In this document: positions 1 to 12,166 of the stretch, piece after piece
How positions within the stretch are numbered: position 1 is the first letter of the stretch
Layout of the letters: each line of letters starts with the position of its first letter
DNA from: Cyprinodon diabolis
Lineage: Eukaryota > Chordata > Actinopteri > Cyprinodontiformes > Cyprinodontidae
Assembly (NCBI GenBank): GCA_030533445.1
Contig: CM060069.1
Coordinates: forward strand, 28,645,337 to 28,709,336
Direction: 5' to 3'
DNA: 64,000 nucleotides
The notes under the pieces: generated by a model
What the model was told of the DNA's origin: nothing
Database searches by the model: none
The model's input: only the letters and a program-made list of their open reading frames with translations
Translations under genes and position numbers: made by a program

Positions 1-215
1 CTATTTAACATGGACAGGCATGACGTCACATCCGCCGAAACAGGGCGGTAACTTCAGACCCAAAGTAAATAAAGGAAAATAGGCTACAGCCTTATAGATG
101 CATCAGTGATGAGCTACTGAGATGTCAGTCTGCCCATCAAACGATGTTTAATCCTAAATGATCAAATGAAAAAGCTATTTCAATGATATTGTTCAGTAAA
201 AACTTACATAAAAAG

Positions 216-308
<93 letters not shown>

Positions 309-2853
309 AATTGTGCTTAATTTCACTCAGTTTCAGTTGTTTCATTTATTCATGTTGTCAAAACAGCTAAATAAAGTCCATTAAAACATGATCTTCAATC
401 CCTTAACCAAAACAGACTGTAGAGATCCCAAGGGGCTATGAGAAAGTCTGGTGAAGTTCCAGTTCCAAGTGGGTATGTGAGAAGACAACAGGGTCTGCTA
501 TTTTATTGCCTATCCCAACATCTAAAGGTTTTTATCCAGCAATTCCGTTCATCACATTCTTTGGCTGTCCTCTATATAGAAATCATCAATTCTTTGAGAA
601 TATTTACACATTTACTGTAAAAAAGTATTTGGCATTAAACGGAGAAGTGTACAAATGTCAGTTTGCAAAATAATATTTCAAAATAAATCAGAGGAAATAG
701 AAAATAAATGAAATATCTATGTTAGATTAGTTAGATTCCAGTTATATGCCACTTGACCTTTTTCTTTTTTTTTAATCACTTCTCCATATTTTGCCTTTGC
801 CTTTGCTGTTGGAAGAATGGAGGAATATTCTCCTTTGAAGATGTTTTGGTGCTCATATTTAGCTTCATCAGTGGAGAGATTTTTAGCGTGCACAGTAGGT
901 GAACAGGTAGGCAGAGCTTGCTTTGTGAGCGGGAGCTGCCTATGTTTGACATGGAGGCGTTCACTGCCATTAGTAAACAGACAATGTGCCTCAAAGCCTT
1001 GTCCTTTGGTTAAAAGCACAAACACAGGGACAGAGGAGTTATTCTTTAAAAGCGGGTGTATTGCGTTCAGCTAAATGCAGGGTGTGCACAAAGTGGGTTT
1101 CAGATCTTTTAAAAAGAACCTTTGTGTCATTTTTACCCTTTATCTCTATCATGCTGAATGTTTTATGTTCTTATTTAACTGTGCCTGATGACTGTTAGGA
1201 GTGATATCCAATATCAGTCAACATTCAGCTGGAGTTGTTTAACACTAGATCAAAAAAAAAGAACAGTTTTCTTTTACTCCAGATCATATAGCTATAGTTT
1301 TATACAATTCAATGAAAACCAGCCTTGCATTCAGCCTAAGAAGACATATTACACATAGATATTTTTGTCTTAAGTTCTTTTTTTTTTTGTTCGTTGATCC
1401 GCTTCACTATTTTTAAATTTAACAATGATCATTCCATGTGATTAGGTTTTCATTTACACTTTTGCACAGTTGGGAATTTGCTTTTTTTAACAGGCTACAT
1501 TTCCAGCAGGTATTGTGTCAAAAGGAAAGTGCCAAGTTCATTTCATTAGCACCTCCTAACGACAACTGTCTCTAGGGTTCAGTGAAGAAAGTAAAAGAAA
1601 GTTTCAGAAGTGCAAGACTTTTAGGCCTTTGCTGATATTTGTTTTTGCTTGTTTTCTGAGTTGGGAAATTTATTCCAGTCATGTGATGTGTGTTTTTTTT
1701 CTTTTCTTTTTTGTTTGTTTGTTTGTTTGTTTCATTCAGTCATTTAATTTGTGTTGTCTCGTTAGTTTCCCTGAGGCTGCCTATAGAAGGTATTGATATT
1801 AAGTTAAGGATTTGATCAGGACTCCTACTGAATCTTTGTAATGATAAATCCATCCATTCATTAATCCATCCATCTATCCATCCTTTCACTCTTGGTTTTT
1901 CCAGAAAGGTGTAGTAATTTTGTAAAACAGTAGCTTTTAGGCTGGTTAAGCTATTGGATTGCATTCATTCATGCAGAGCTGTGCACTCAGCTTAGCCTAG
2001 CTTTATTCAGCATGTGGGACACTAAAATAGATGTATGGCACTCTCTCCTGCCAAGTAGCACATTTCATTATATGGTGTGCCACTTTTTCACTTTAAACCT
2101 AAAATACATTAAAGAGTAAACGTAGGTTTCATTTCTATTTAACTGCATGGTTTTGTAGACATTTTCTGCAGAGAAACTGGAAATAGGGTAAAGATACATC
2201 CGAATGAGTGTGAAATACACTGAAAAGTTGGACTTGTGCAGGTAATGAATACTACCGGATGAAAAGAACATTAGGATCTTCATGAAAATTTAATTTATAA
2301 AAAAGTGTGGACCGACGCCAGCAGATAACACAACCAAAAATAAATCACTAATTGGATGCTTTACTTGATAACTATGAAGTCACTCCTTTCACCATGATTG
2401 TGTGGGACCTGACATGGAAATAATATTTCTATTATCTTTTATTTTAGTTTTCATCTCTGTACTTCTACTTTTACTTTTTTAGGAGCTAAACTTTGGTATG
2501 TTAGTAGCTATTCATCAACACGAGCATAAATAAACAACTGATATATATCCCAATATTTAGAAATATATGTTTTGTTTTCGGTTTAAATGGTTTTGATGTA
2601 CAACCTTTAATATTTTTTTTTACAAATCAACCAGTACCATTCTGTTTTGGTAAAACCCATCAAATAACACAAAGAAAAAAAAACATAACAAAAATTGCTT
2701 GTTCTCTATATTCCCACCAGGTGGCAGCAAAACACCAAAGGGAATAGAGAGGTGATACAGTGAAACGCAACTCTTCATTCTTTTTGCTAATGAAAATAAA
2801 TGATTGGCTTAATTTTTTTGTTTATTTAGAGTTGATTTTCATTTGACTGCCCC
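1..2853. other. AT-rich noncoding stretch, 5' of or inside npdc1
   Basis: No coding exon is recognisable. The only clear structure is an (AT)n run at 222-306 and short simple runs, a GTTT repeat near 1710-1730 and a TCCA-rich stretch near 1850-1885. Because the first recognised npdc1 exon starts with a split codon at 7340, this stretch is probably npdc1 intron or upstream DNA. I did not find the signal-peptide and cysteine-rich exons here. Confidence 0.5.
222..306. repeat. (AT)n microsatellite
   Basis: About 42 uninterrupted AT dinucleotides. It is a simple repeat with no other content. Confidence 0.97.
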
Positions 2854-3688
2854 CCACTTGAAAAACACTCACATTTCCACCTAAACAGAAAAATATACAC
2901 TAAACTAAAACTATTGAGCTTTTAAGAAATATTCATCATATAAGTAGGTATTTATTTGATAAAGCTGTATTTTAAATATTTACCACAGTATTTGTGTTGC
3001 TTATTTTACATTTTATGAGACATGCATGAGGAAATAAAGCTGTAAAGATGTCATGTTACCTGAAAGAGTAACACAGTTCAGCCTTAATTAATGTCTGATA
3101 GGCTGGAAGATGCTAGAACATTCCGCTTTATTTATATCAGATTGTCTGACTTAGAGATTACGACCACAATATTACAAAAGTCTTATTTCAAAGCATTATA
3201 ATAAGATATTTATGTGTTAAATATTGTCAATATATGAGGTACAGATGCACCTATCAAATCTGTTAAAGAATTTTTAATTATATTCGCTTAAAATATTCTT
3301 ATTATAAGTCAAATTAATAAAAGTTCTATAATGTGTTACCTAACACCATTTACCTCAATGTATTTTTTTTTTAAGTTTAAAGGCTTATAGTTTGCCTTAT
3401 ATTAGGGACAGGCTTGTAATTACTTAATTTTCTGTAGGTTTCAGAAACCTATAACAGAACCTACAGCATGTTTTTTTCACTTTTAATAGTTTTTTTGCAG
3501 AAAAATGGTCAAAATTAGTTCTGCCAGTAAATACTGATGAGTGCATGTTTTCTTTATAATGACATGAGGATATATTGTTGTTGGCTGCGAGTCGTAAATG
3601 TTTGTATAACTCAATAGAAGTTGTGTAAATGCAGTGTCTGTGTGTATAGTTTTCTGTTTAGGTGGAAATTGGAGTGTTTTTCAAGTGG
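2854..3688. mobile_element. Non-autonomous DNA element with 47-bp terminal inverted repeats
   Basis: The 47 bases at 2854-2900 match the reverse complement of 3642-3688 at 44 of 47 positions, both arms starting CCACTTGAAAAACACTC outward to inward. The roughly 740-bp interior is AT-rich and encodes nothing recognisable. The structure is that of a MITE-like element mobilised by another element's transposase. I could not see a clear target duplication, so the superfamily is unassigned. Confidence 0.6.
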
Positions 3689-4920
3689 TAAACTGAAAAG
3701 GCTTACATGTGTTTAACCCACAATCCTCCTTTTTGTTTGATGTACCTACCTGCCACCCCTGGACTCCTCTCTATTGGCTATAGGTCATTATCAGGCCGAT
3801 GTGCATGCTTACACACAACCAGTGCTTAGTTGAGAGCTTCGCACAGCCACTTTGTTATTTTAAAAGCATTCAAAGCATCAACAACCTCATTATAGTTCAA
3901 CCTGCAGGTCCACGCGTTCTGCAGCGAGCACACAGGCACAGTTGGCGCTCCCAGCCACCTGCAAAGTACAGATGGCACATCCCGCCTCCAGACACCTGCC
4001 GTGCAGGGTACTAAATGGCCATTAGTGGGGGGGGAAAGAAAAAACAAAGAAGTCAGTGAAAGTGCTGGTATGTCATATCATACACATTAACTCAAGCAGA
4101 TGGACAGCCTTTTGGAGGGAAAGTGTCTCTGTATAATCGCCACCGTCATTAGGTGTATCTATTTGATACTTGATCGATTACTCCCCCCTTTACTTCCAAA
4201 AAAGGAGCATATTTCTAAACCTTTTATTCTAAAAATCCAAACAGAATTTGGGTTTTTATGTTCCAGCTTTACGTCTTTCCCCTTCGCTTTTGTTTCTGCT
4301 AATAATTTTTACACTTGAAGCTTTATGGAGGGAAATAAGTCTTTGATGACCTCCATTACCAGCAGGCTCTGGGGTCTATTGAGACTGCAGCAGGAGAAGC
4401 CCAGTGAGGCCAAGGTTTGGCTGATTGCTCTAGGGGCCCCCTGCAGTGCTCCTTCCCCTGGCCACACACACACTGTGGACCCCGGTCGCCCTGGAGCCTG
4501 GAGCTGTCCCACAGGAATGTGATTCGCTGTCTGGCCCTAAGGGCTGTTAACAACAGTTTACTATTGTCTGCCTTTTTTTAACCAGCTACTCAAACAAACA
4601 ACACATACAGGCACACTCCCTGACTGTCATTTTAAACGGAAGATCCTGAAACCACCTGTGAATTCATGTATGCATGCTTAAAGCCATATGTTTGGGTTCT
4701 CAGAGTGTCTATTTAACGTCATGATGATTAGCTGAATTTTCCATGTTAGGATAAATCTAGATAATCTTGTAATCGGATAAATCAAGGATCGGTGTAGCTC
4801 CTGATTAGACACAGAGGAGGTGATTAAAGATGATGTTCCCCCTCAGCCACATTGTTCACTAGCTGATGCTCAAATTCACAGCTTCTTCACAGAGAACTTC
4901 CTGCTTCTTGTTCAGTTTTT
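3689..4920. other. Noncoding stretch, no recognised feature
   Basis: It holds a slightly GC-richer patch near 3890-4010 and another near 4370-4520, but neither gives a domain, a signal peptide or flanking splice sites that fit npdc1. It is presumed intronic or upstream DNA. Confidence 0.4.
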
Positions 4921-4924
4921 TCAG

Positions 4925-5205
4925 TTTATTTATATAGCGCAAATTCACAACACATGTCATCTCAAGGCACTTTGCAGTTCACCAGATCATACAGTCAAAC
5001 TGATTCAAAGTGTTCTATCTAAGGAAAACCAGTTGATTGCATCAACTTATTGACTCGATTGCAATCACTCACACTAAGCATGCTTATAGCGACAGGGGAG
5101 AGGAAAAACTTACTTTTAACAGGAAGAAACCTCCAGCAGAACCAGGCTCGGTGTGAGTCCAGGAAATACACAGCCATCCTTTTTTAAGGAATACATTTTA
5201 CATCA
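4925..5205. repeat. Dispersed teleost SINE-like repeat
   Basis: The sequence beginning TTTATTTATATAGCGCAAATT and ending with the phrase AGGAAGAAACCTCCAGCAGA is a wording I recognise as a very common dispersed repeat of fish genomes. There is no coding potential. The family name is not assigned. Confidence 0.6.
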
Positions 5206-5499
5206 TGTTGTTATGAATATTTTAAAATGACAAATAGCGCTATTGTGGTCTAAAATAAACACTATTTGGTATAAAATCCAATGAATGTTAGTGTACATCG
5301 GACAGGATGATGCTTGATCCTCTGCAGTGAAATTAAAACAACTATTTGCTACAATATGAATGGACATTTTTCAATAGATTATTATTCATTTCAATTTGTA
5401 AAAGAATAACAAAAAGCAATAAAATAAATAAACAGACAAGTGTTCGTATCAAGATCTAAAATCACCATAGGTTAATAAATCCACTACCTTTTATATTAA

Positions 5500-6139
5500 A
5501 GCTGAAGTCTGTAAGTTTTTAAAAATCACTTTTTTGTCATATTGGCTAAAACTGTCCCTATGCCCAGACAGCAGTACATGTGATATGTAACCTGTAAAAA
5601 AAACTGCTTCAATTGGTCCCGCCTACTGCCTGTATTGCAATCTGGAAAGAATAATTCGGGACGAGACAAAACAACCAATCACAGCCAGAGGAGCGTCTGA
5701 TGGAGTGTCAATCACAGCTCACACACGCTGAATCCCGCCCCCTCCCTCTCACCGCTGAACCTGCCGCTGCCGCCCGGCTGCCGCAGTCAGGAGGACGCGC
5801 GTGGAAGTCATGGCGGAGCGACAGCCACCAGCGAAAGAGAAACTGCCCTTACTGCCCCTGCTGACAACTACTTACATGGCAAACTTCGTTATAACCAGCA
5901 TCTTATATCTAGCTGCTTGGAGGTGAGTGTTATCGCTCTTACCGGTTCACACTCCATGCCGCGTATGCTGCTTGGACGCTTCTGGTCGCATGCGGTAGCC
6001 GCGCAGATGCTGTGAGAGGGGTGGAGCTTGGAGGTGGGGCATGAGTGAAGCAGAGAGGGTGGGGGAGTGGCGTGTAACCTGTTTTTCTTCAAATTTTCAG
6101 TCGAAGTCTGCTCTCTTCTCAATGTAACAGACTGCAGCT
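5500..6139. mobile_element. TTAA-flanked non-autonomous DNA transposon carrying an exon-like segment
   Basis: The element is bounded by TTAA on both sides (5496-5499 and 6140-6143). Its ends are imperfect inverted repeats: AGCTGAAGTCTGTAA at the left against AGCTGCAGTCTGTTA read inward from the right. TTAA duplication is typical of the piggyBac superfamily. The centre (about 5640-6070) is GC-rich and includes an ATG at 5810 in good context, an open stretch of about 38 codons and a GTGAGT splice donor near 5923, which looks like a captured first exon. There is no transposase. Similar sequences are abundant in fish genomes, from memory. Confidence 0.6.
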
Positions 6140-6143
6140 TTAA

Positions 6144-7339
6144 CAACTCGAAACTACTATAAACAAAAAAAATATTTATGATCATGAACTCTAATTGACA
6201 GTAAATAGAAAATGGCTAAAAATATTTGAATTGATGACTAGATAAAAAAAAACTCTAGTATTAACAGCTTTAAGTCTTGATCAATAAATAAACCCACAGC
6301 CTTTAGTATTATAAGCTTTAAATAACCACACGTATATGCTGACGAAAAATGTTTAAGGTTGGCAGCTCTGAACAGCATTACCACAGTTAGTATGTTATGT
6401 TAAACTACCTTTATTATATACAGCTCTAAACCACAATAAATAAATAACAAGATAATAATTAAATTCACAACTTTGATCCAATATAATTGAATAAAATAAA
6501 GGCTGAAGCAAACAAATAAATATAAGGGGTGAAATTAGGCTGCTGGTGTGATTTACCTGGTTAGTCATTTTCTCTGCCCACCAGATCAGAAGTGGTAGCT
6601 TTGATTTCAAGGAAGCAAAAGCAGCTCATATCGCTGTTATAGTCTAATGCTCTTTATGCTCTAATCAGCTGCTTACTTTCAGCTTTATTTCTTTTCATCC
6701 TGTTTTTGCTGATGGTTTTCTGCTCATAGCTTAAACTACTTTTATTTCACATTGAAAGTAATCTCATTTATATTTCTGATATGGATTATTCGCACTGAGC
6801 CATTGTGATCTAAATGGAGGACCTCTAAAGGAGGTCCAAAATATCAAAACCTCTGGTTTATTTAAAGTTCATCATTTATTTACTTGGTTAATTGGTTTTC
6901 TGTTGCTGAGCAAAGGTTAAAATACATTTTATTTTGGATTTCTAACTAATATGTAAAGAGATTTCATCGTTACAGGAAAACAAAAGTTAAAGTTGGAAGT
7001 AGATAAAGATTAGGAAGCTGGTTTCCTTCCACTGGTGGGAGGAATGGGAATATAATGTGGTAGTTTTCCACTGGGATTTGAAACTGCTCAGGGGACCTAG
7101 GATGAAGGGGCCCCAGACCCAAATATGTAAATGTGGTTGTATTTATCTCGTTCCTTCATGTTGTTATTGACCTCAGCACTCAGAGCTATGTTTCCAATTG
7201 ATATATTTTAATCTCACGAGCTGCATAAGTGCCAAAGAAATCAAATGAATGTGCATCCAGTTTGTTGAAGCATATCCTGTCCTTAATGTATTGTAATAAT
7301 AGGGTCTGTTGTTTTGCTTTTGGTTTTGATGTTGCTTAG
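6144..7339. other. Intron preceding the first recognised npdc1 exon
   Basis: AT-rich DNA with no recognised exon or repeat. It leads into the acceptor TTGCTTAG at 7332-7339. Confidence 0.5.
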
Positions 7340-10035
7340 GCAAAGTGACGACCTTCACTGATCAGGAAGAAGAAATAGATTTCCTTCACTCCTTTATAGA
7401 AAAGCAGGAAGAGTCGAACGTTAAAACAACTAAAATTCAACTGCAAAAAACTGGTAAGAAGTTAGCATCAAAATCTCCAAAGTGACATTTGCTTTGCTCT
7501 TTCACTCTCGTTTCCTCAGTTGAGGAAATTTCCTTCCTCTGTTAATTCTGTCTCTTGTTTATCACCTTCTGCCTCTAGCCTCCAGTTCTTCCCATTCGGA
7601 TCCTAAGGACAGCAGGACAGGGACATCTGAACAGAGATCCCGGAACCAGGACCAACAGTCGGGGAAAATCCCACGTAGCACCACAGCAGTTCCAGTCCCC
7701 GCTGGAACCGCCTCTCCTAACACGCTTCGACCTGAGCCTGGGGTCACTGGAGCTGATGGCCGCTATGGTCCTTTAATTGTGCGCCATCCTGATAATGACA
7801 CCATCATTGTCAGTGAGTGATGTTTTCTCACTCTTACTAGCACATAATGTTAATTAAGCATGGTTTTAATGTAGCGTTAATCAAACACTTTTATGTGACA
7901 GATTTAGCCAAAAATACCTTTTATAGATGACGTTAATTCTCAGTTAGACTTGAGCGTAAAATGGCAGGAGCATCAAACATTTTGTAAAGCTTGTGTTCAG
8001 ACCTTTGAATCTCAAATCTCCTTCTTTGTTTATTTTTCTGCAGTTGTAATCTCACTGTGTGTTATTGTGGGCACCGTGGCTGTGATCTTGGCTTCTGTCT
8101 GTTATGTCAAGTAAGTATAAAGGCAACAATGCAGAAATAGGATGGGATGTTTTTGCTGCTGTTGGACGTATAGTGTTTGGATGTTTCTTAAAGCAAACCT
8201 TGATGTTGTAAAATTATATGGTGCTCTATATTCTTTTATAAAATTTTAAAAAGTGTCTTTATCAGTTTATTCATTTTTTTTTTTTTTTCATATTTTTATC
8301 AATGAAGACATAAAGCAGGATAATAATGATTTTATGAAAACCATTAATTTAAAGATTTGCTAAAAATTTGCACACATGCATAAAAATAGCATGTGTGCCT
8401 TTAATACAACGGAATTCAGTCAAAATCCTCTCAGAAACTATTTGTCCACTACAAATAGTCTTCAAGAAGTTCAATTTTTTTTTTCTTAAAAGCCGTTATT
8501 GTTGAACAATCCTGAAATACAAACAAAAGAGAAATTCAGTATGAAATGAATGCACACACAATGCATGAATGCAAATTTCTCACCTGACCTGGAGGCTCTA
8601 TTGGATGTTTGTTTTGAGCAATATAAGGTTCAATATGTTTTACTAACAGCACACAAGAAAATTCTCTGTTGATGCTGATTTATTTTGCACATTTGCATAA
8701 AATTATACACAGTCATAAAATAATAATAGGTATTTTAAATTTAGCTGTATTTATTCATTAATTAATGTTTTAAACAGATTTAATATATAAATTTCTCTAG
8801 TAGATTTTTAATCTTTAAATCAGCACAGGTATTTAGAATTTAGTTTTTATAAAATATGTGAAAATACACTTTATATATCCCATGCACTTGCCTATGCCTT
8901 CTTCTTTTCCTTTGAGCTCATGTAATGGGTAAATTTCTCCACTGTGAGATCAATAAAGTAATTCAATCATTCAATCAATAAGTTAAATATAAAAATGAAG
9001 TTTCATCGGCAATGATTTTAGTGACTTCTGCTGGTAATTATGCACATTGCAACCAACTAGGCTTGAAACCTTGATCTTTTTTCACTAGTATTTTCTTTTA
9101 AGGTTCAAAATTGTCACACAAAAAAATGTGAATTTCAGTTTAAACTTTTTATGTATTCCAACCAGATTTTGAAGTTAATCAATTTATTGTTAAAATTGTT
9201 TGGATGAAAATAATTCTTTATGTTAATTGAAAAATGTATCATTTTAATCTATACTTTTAACTATAGGGATTGAAAATGTATCTAAAACCTTATTAAAGTA
9301 AAGTTCCACTATTTCTGTCCTTTAAATATGTGTAATTTTAAAGACAGTATGTGCATGTTGATTCTTATTTGAATTAATTAAAGTCAAAGGCTGATCATGA
9401 CTCCCCCTACAGGCTGCGAACAGAATCGCGTCTAGCAGAGAAAGTGGATTATCCTGCTTTCAATGGACCAAGCCTTCCCAACACCAAAGCTAACAGTTCT
9501 GTAAGTCCCTGTTTTTGTTTTGTTTATTCCATTTCACACTTCTGCAGAAACGTTTATGCATCTACATTTATGTTTGAGCATAATTTACACCTCTTTCTCT
9601 GTTTTGTCCCCAGATGGGGGATAAGACTCTGGCTCAGAGTGCTCAGATGTATCACTATCAGCACCAAAAACAGCAGATGCTGTCAATGGGAAAGTAAGTT
9701 TCCTGTTCTTGTCTCTTCAAATCTTTTTATCTTATTGCTTTAGCTGAAAATTTGTGTTTGTAATTCAGCCACAAACCAGAACAAAAAGGTGTTGACACTG
9801 AGGCCACATCAGATGAGGAAGAAGTGGCAGGAGGCTTCACAGTATATGAGTGCCCTGGACTCGCCCCGGTGAGCTCGCTGACACCTAAATACTGAAAAAT
9901 AGTTTCTGATTATTGTTGTGTTTGTCTTTTTTTTTTTTTAATGCCACGTCTCTCTGTCCCCAGACCGGTGAGATGGAAGTGAAAAATCCTCTGTTTGACG
10001 ATTCACCTCCAGAATATCAGGAGACTCCTAAGTGA
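7340..10035 (+). CDS. npdc1: npdc1, neural proliferation differentiation and control protein 1 (5' partial)
   Basis: Seven coding exons are visible: 7340-7453, 7579-7812, 8044-8110, 9413-9500, 9614-9693, 9769-9868 and 9964-10035, all with AG/GT borders and consistent phases, ending in TGA. The product is a single-pass type I membrane protein of neural cells in mammals. The first exon carries the EEEIDFLHSFIEKQEES segment, the second a Ser/Pro-rich low-complexity ectodomain, the third the membrane helix (VVISLCVIVGTVAVILASV), and the rest the conserved cytoplasmic tail with AQSAQMYHYQHQKQQML, SDEEEVAGGFTVYECPGLAP and GEMEVKNPLFD. These tail blocks are the family's strongest signature. The first exon starts with two bases of a split codon, so the signal peptide and the cysteine-rich exons lie further 5'. 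I could not find them in 1-7339 and they may be outside the window. The polyadenylation signal is probably AATAAA near 10,934. Confidence 0.93.
8111..9412. other. npdc1 intron with a LINE-tail-like segment
   Basis: This 1.3-kb intron separates the membrane-helix exon from the juxtamembrane exon. Around 8920-8990 the phrase GTAAATTTCTCCACTGTGAGATCAATAAAG followed by ATTCAATCA-type repeats resembles the 3' tail of fish CR1/L2-type LINEs. An octamer-like ATTTGCAT lies at 8691-8698. Nothing else was seen. Confidence 0.45.
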
Positions 10036-10960
10036 ATGATCAACACCACGGAAACACTCACACATACATACAAATTTCTCTGCAAGAAAGTTCCTTTTCC
10101 TCTCTGCCTGCATGGAAACCAAGAATGATGTTGTCGAAATGATTGTTTTATCTTCCGCCTTTTAAAATATTGGCCCATATTGGCTTTTTAATGCTACTGA
10201 TGTATAATGGATTCCTTGTTAATTTATTTCTGTCCCTCCTTCTTTTAATTTAATATTTGTTCATTTAAGTCTAAGTCAAGCTAGTGTTAGTGTTTGGTTC
10301 TGTTTTAGTGTTTGATTCTGAGTTTGTGTTTTTATTTTTGCAGCTACTTCCAAAGAGTACTATAACAGATAATATATAACATATGATATATATATACTAA
10401 ATATATATATTTTTGTTCTTTTTTTTAACATATACATAATACATTAAACTAAAACAGATGCAAACTCTAACTTTGATTTAACTGATTTCATATTTTAGTT
10501 TTCTTTAATAATATTTTAGAAAATGGTTGCTGAACTGTACCAGCTGCTGGTGTTGCTTGTGTATTTTTCTGTCCTGTAGGCTGCACATGAAGATTTTAAG
10601 ATGATAAAGTATAATATAGTAATATGGGTGAATATGAAGTATCTAATGCTGTCTTGCATGGTTTGACTCTACTGCTTAAGTCCTGGCGAAGCTTCGATGA
10701 ATTGTTCCACCTCCGTGTCGTGCATCTTGTCTCTGATGGGGGGGGCCTCCAAGCACTGGAATGAAATCTGAGACTAGCTGTACCTGTAGATGTTTAACTG
10801 GCAATCATAATGATCCTGTAGTGTTTCTTTTCTCCATTCTTTGGTTTCAAACTAACCATGTGTTGCAAAATGTACATAAGAGTGAGAATGTTCACTTTTT
10901 ATAGATATTTGTACATGCAGACTAAAGAGTGAAAATAAAACTTTTTACCACATGTGGAGA
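10036..10960 (+). other. npdc1: npdc1 3' untranslated region
   Basis: AT-rich sequence following the TGA at 10033-10035, with no ORF. It ends at a likely poly(A) site after AATAAA at about 10,934. The end is inferred, not observed from transcripts. Confidence 0.6.
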
Positions 10961-11620
10961 AAACAGAGGATTGTCATTTTGTGCTTGGATTTGTTTACAG
11001 TTTCTAGCAATCTGGAGGTTTATCGTTTATTTTGTCCTTCTTCCTTGCATTTTCCTTTCCTTCACTCATAAATTACTCATTGGATTAACTCTAAAAATGT
11101 ATTAATGGCAGTTTTTCCATCCAATACATTTTTGCTTGCTGAACCAAATCCATATTTATCTGTATGGTGTCATTTTATTGAGTCCGTTTAACACAATTTT
11201 TTTTTTGTTATACTTTTGATGGGAAATGAATACATACACCAAATTTGAATATCATTTAAATATACTTCATAAAATCTAATTATTTTAACCTATATTTGCT
11301 CCTGCATTTAATTAAGTTATGTTAAACTAACTCATAACATTTAAATGACCCCATGACAAATGAATTGATTTTATCAACTTAATCGTATTTACTTCGAGAG
11401 CAGAAACAGTTTTTGTTAACAAACATGCATGCATGTCAATAAGGTTGACAAAGATGGAGTAGCTTGTGATTCTGGATCTTGGCCTCAAGATAATTTATGG
11501 TTTCATCTGTGAGGACTTTGGCGACAACTAATCCACTATCTCTTTTAGATGCAGTATTACCTACCATGCTGGCCCATTCTCTGGCAAAATTGCTCCAACA
11601 ATAAAAATAAAGAAAACTAG
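10961..11620. other. Intergenic stretch, no recognised feature
   Basis: AT-rich DNA between npdc1 and the SINE copy. No coding or RNA gene was recognised. Confidence 0.5.
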
Positions 11621-11848
11621 GGGAGTGTTGGCCTAGTGCTTAGAGCAATGCACATGTGCTCTGAGAAGGTTGCAAGTACCTGGTTCGATCCCCAAAACCT
11701 ACACTCTTGGTCCCTGAGCAAGACCCTTAACACCACACTGCTCCCAGGCGCCACACAATGGCAGTCCACTGCTCCCTAAGGGGATGGGTTAAAATGCAGA
11801 GAATTCATTTATCCTTTGTGTGACAATAAAGGGTTTTACATTTACATA
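11621..11848 (+). mobile_element. tRNA-derived SINE
   Basis: The head resembles a tRNA gene with internal RNA polymerase III boxes: an A-box-like TGGCCTAGTGC near 11,629 and a B box GGTTCGATCC at 11,682-11,691. A non-tRNA body and an ACAATAAAGGG-type tail follow. The same family appears in reverse near 34,640-34,822. Confidence 0.7.
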
Positions 11849-11923
11849 AAAGGAGTAGGACTAATGACAGATTTTTTTGTATAGTTTTTTCCTGGTAAAA
11901 GAAGATAAGATTTTTTTTAATAG

Positions 11924-12166
11924 CTGATGTAATCCTCCAGCTCTCTATTGGCAAGAGGCAGAGTTCACACTGGACAGGTCGCCAGTCCATTGCAGGGCAA
12001 AACAGAGGCACACAACCATTCACACACACTCACACACTAAGGAGAATTTAGAGACACCAATTAACCTAACAGCCATGTTTTTGGACTGTGGGAGGAGAGA
12101 ACCCACGCATGCAGCATGTAGAAAGACCCAGGGCTGGGAATTGAACCCGGAACCCTGATGTAATCC
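11924..12166 (-). mobile_element. SINE-like dispersed repeat with 12-bp target duplication
   Basis: CTGATGTAATCC occurs at 11924-11935 and again at 12155-12166, bracketing about 219 bp. The insert holds phrases common in fish repeats, such as ACACCAATTAACCTAACAGC, TTTGGACTGTGGGAGGA and GGGAATTGAACCCGGAACC. The strand is assigned loosely from the B-box-like sequence. Confidence 0.65.

Noticed and set aside
4325..4553. Possible missing npdc1 cysteine-rich exon
   Set aside because: The frames on both strands lack the expected cysteine spacing and have no matching splice sites.
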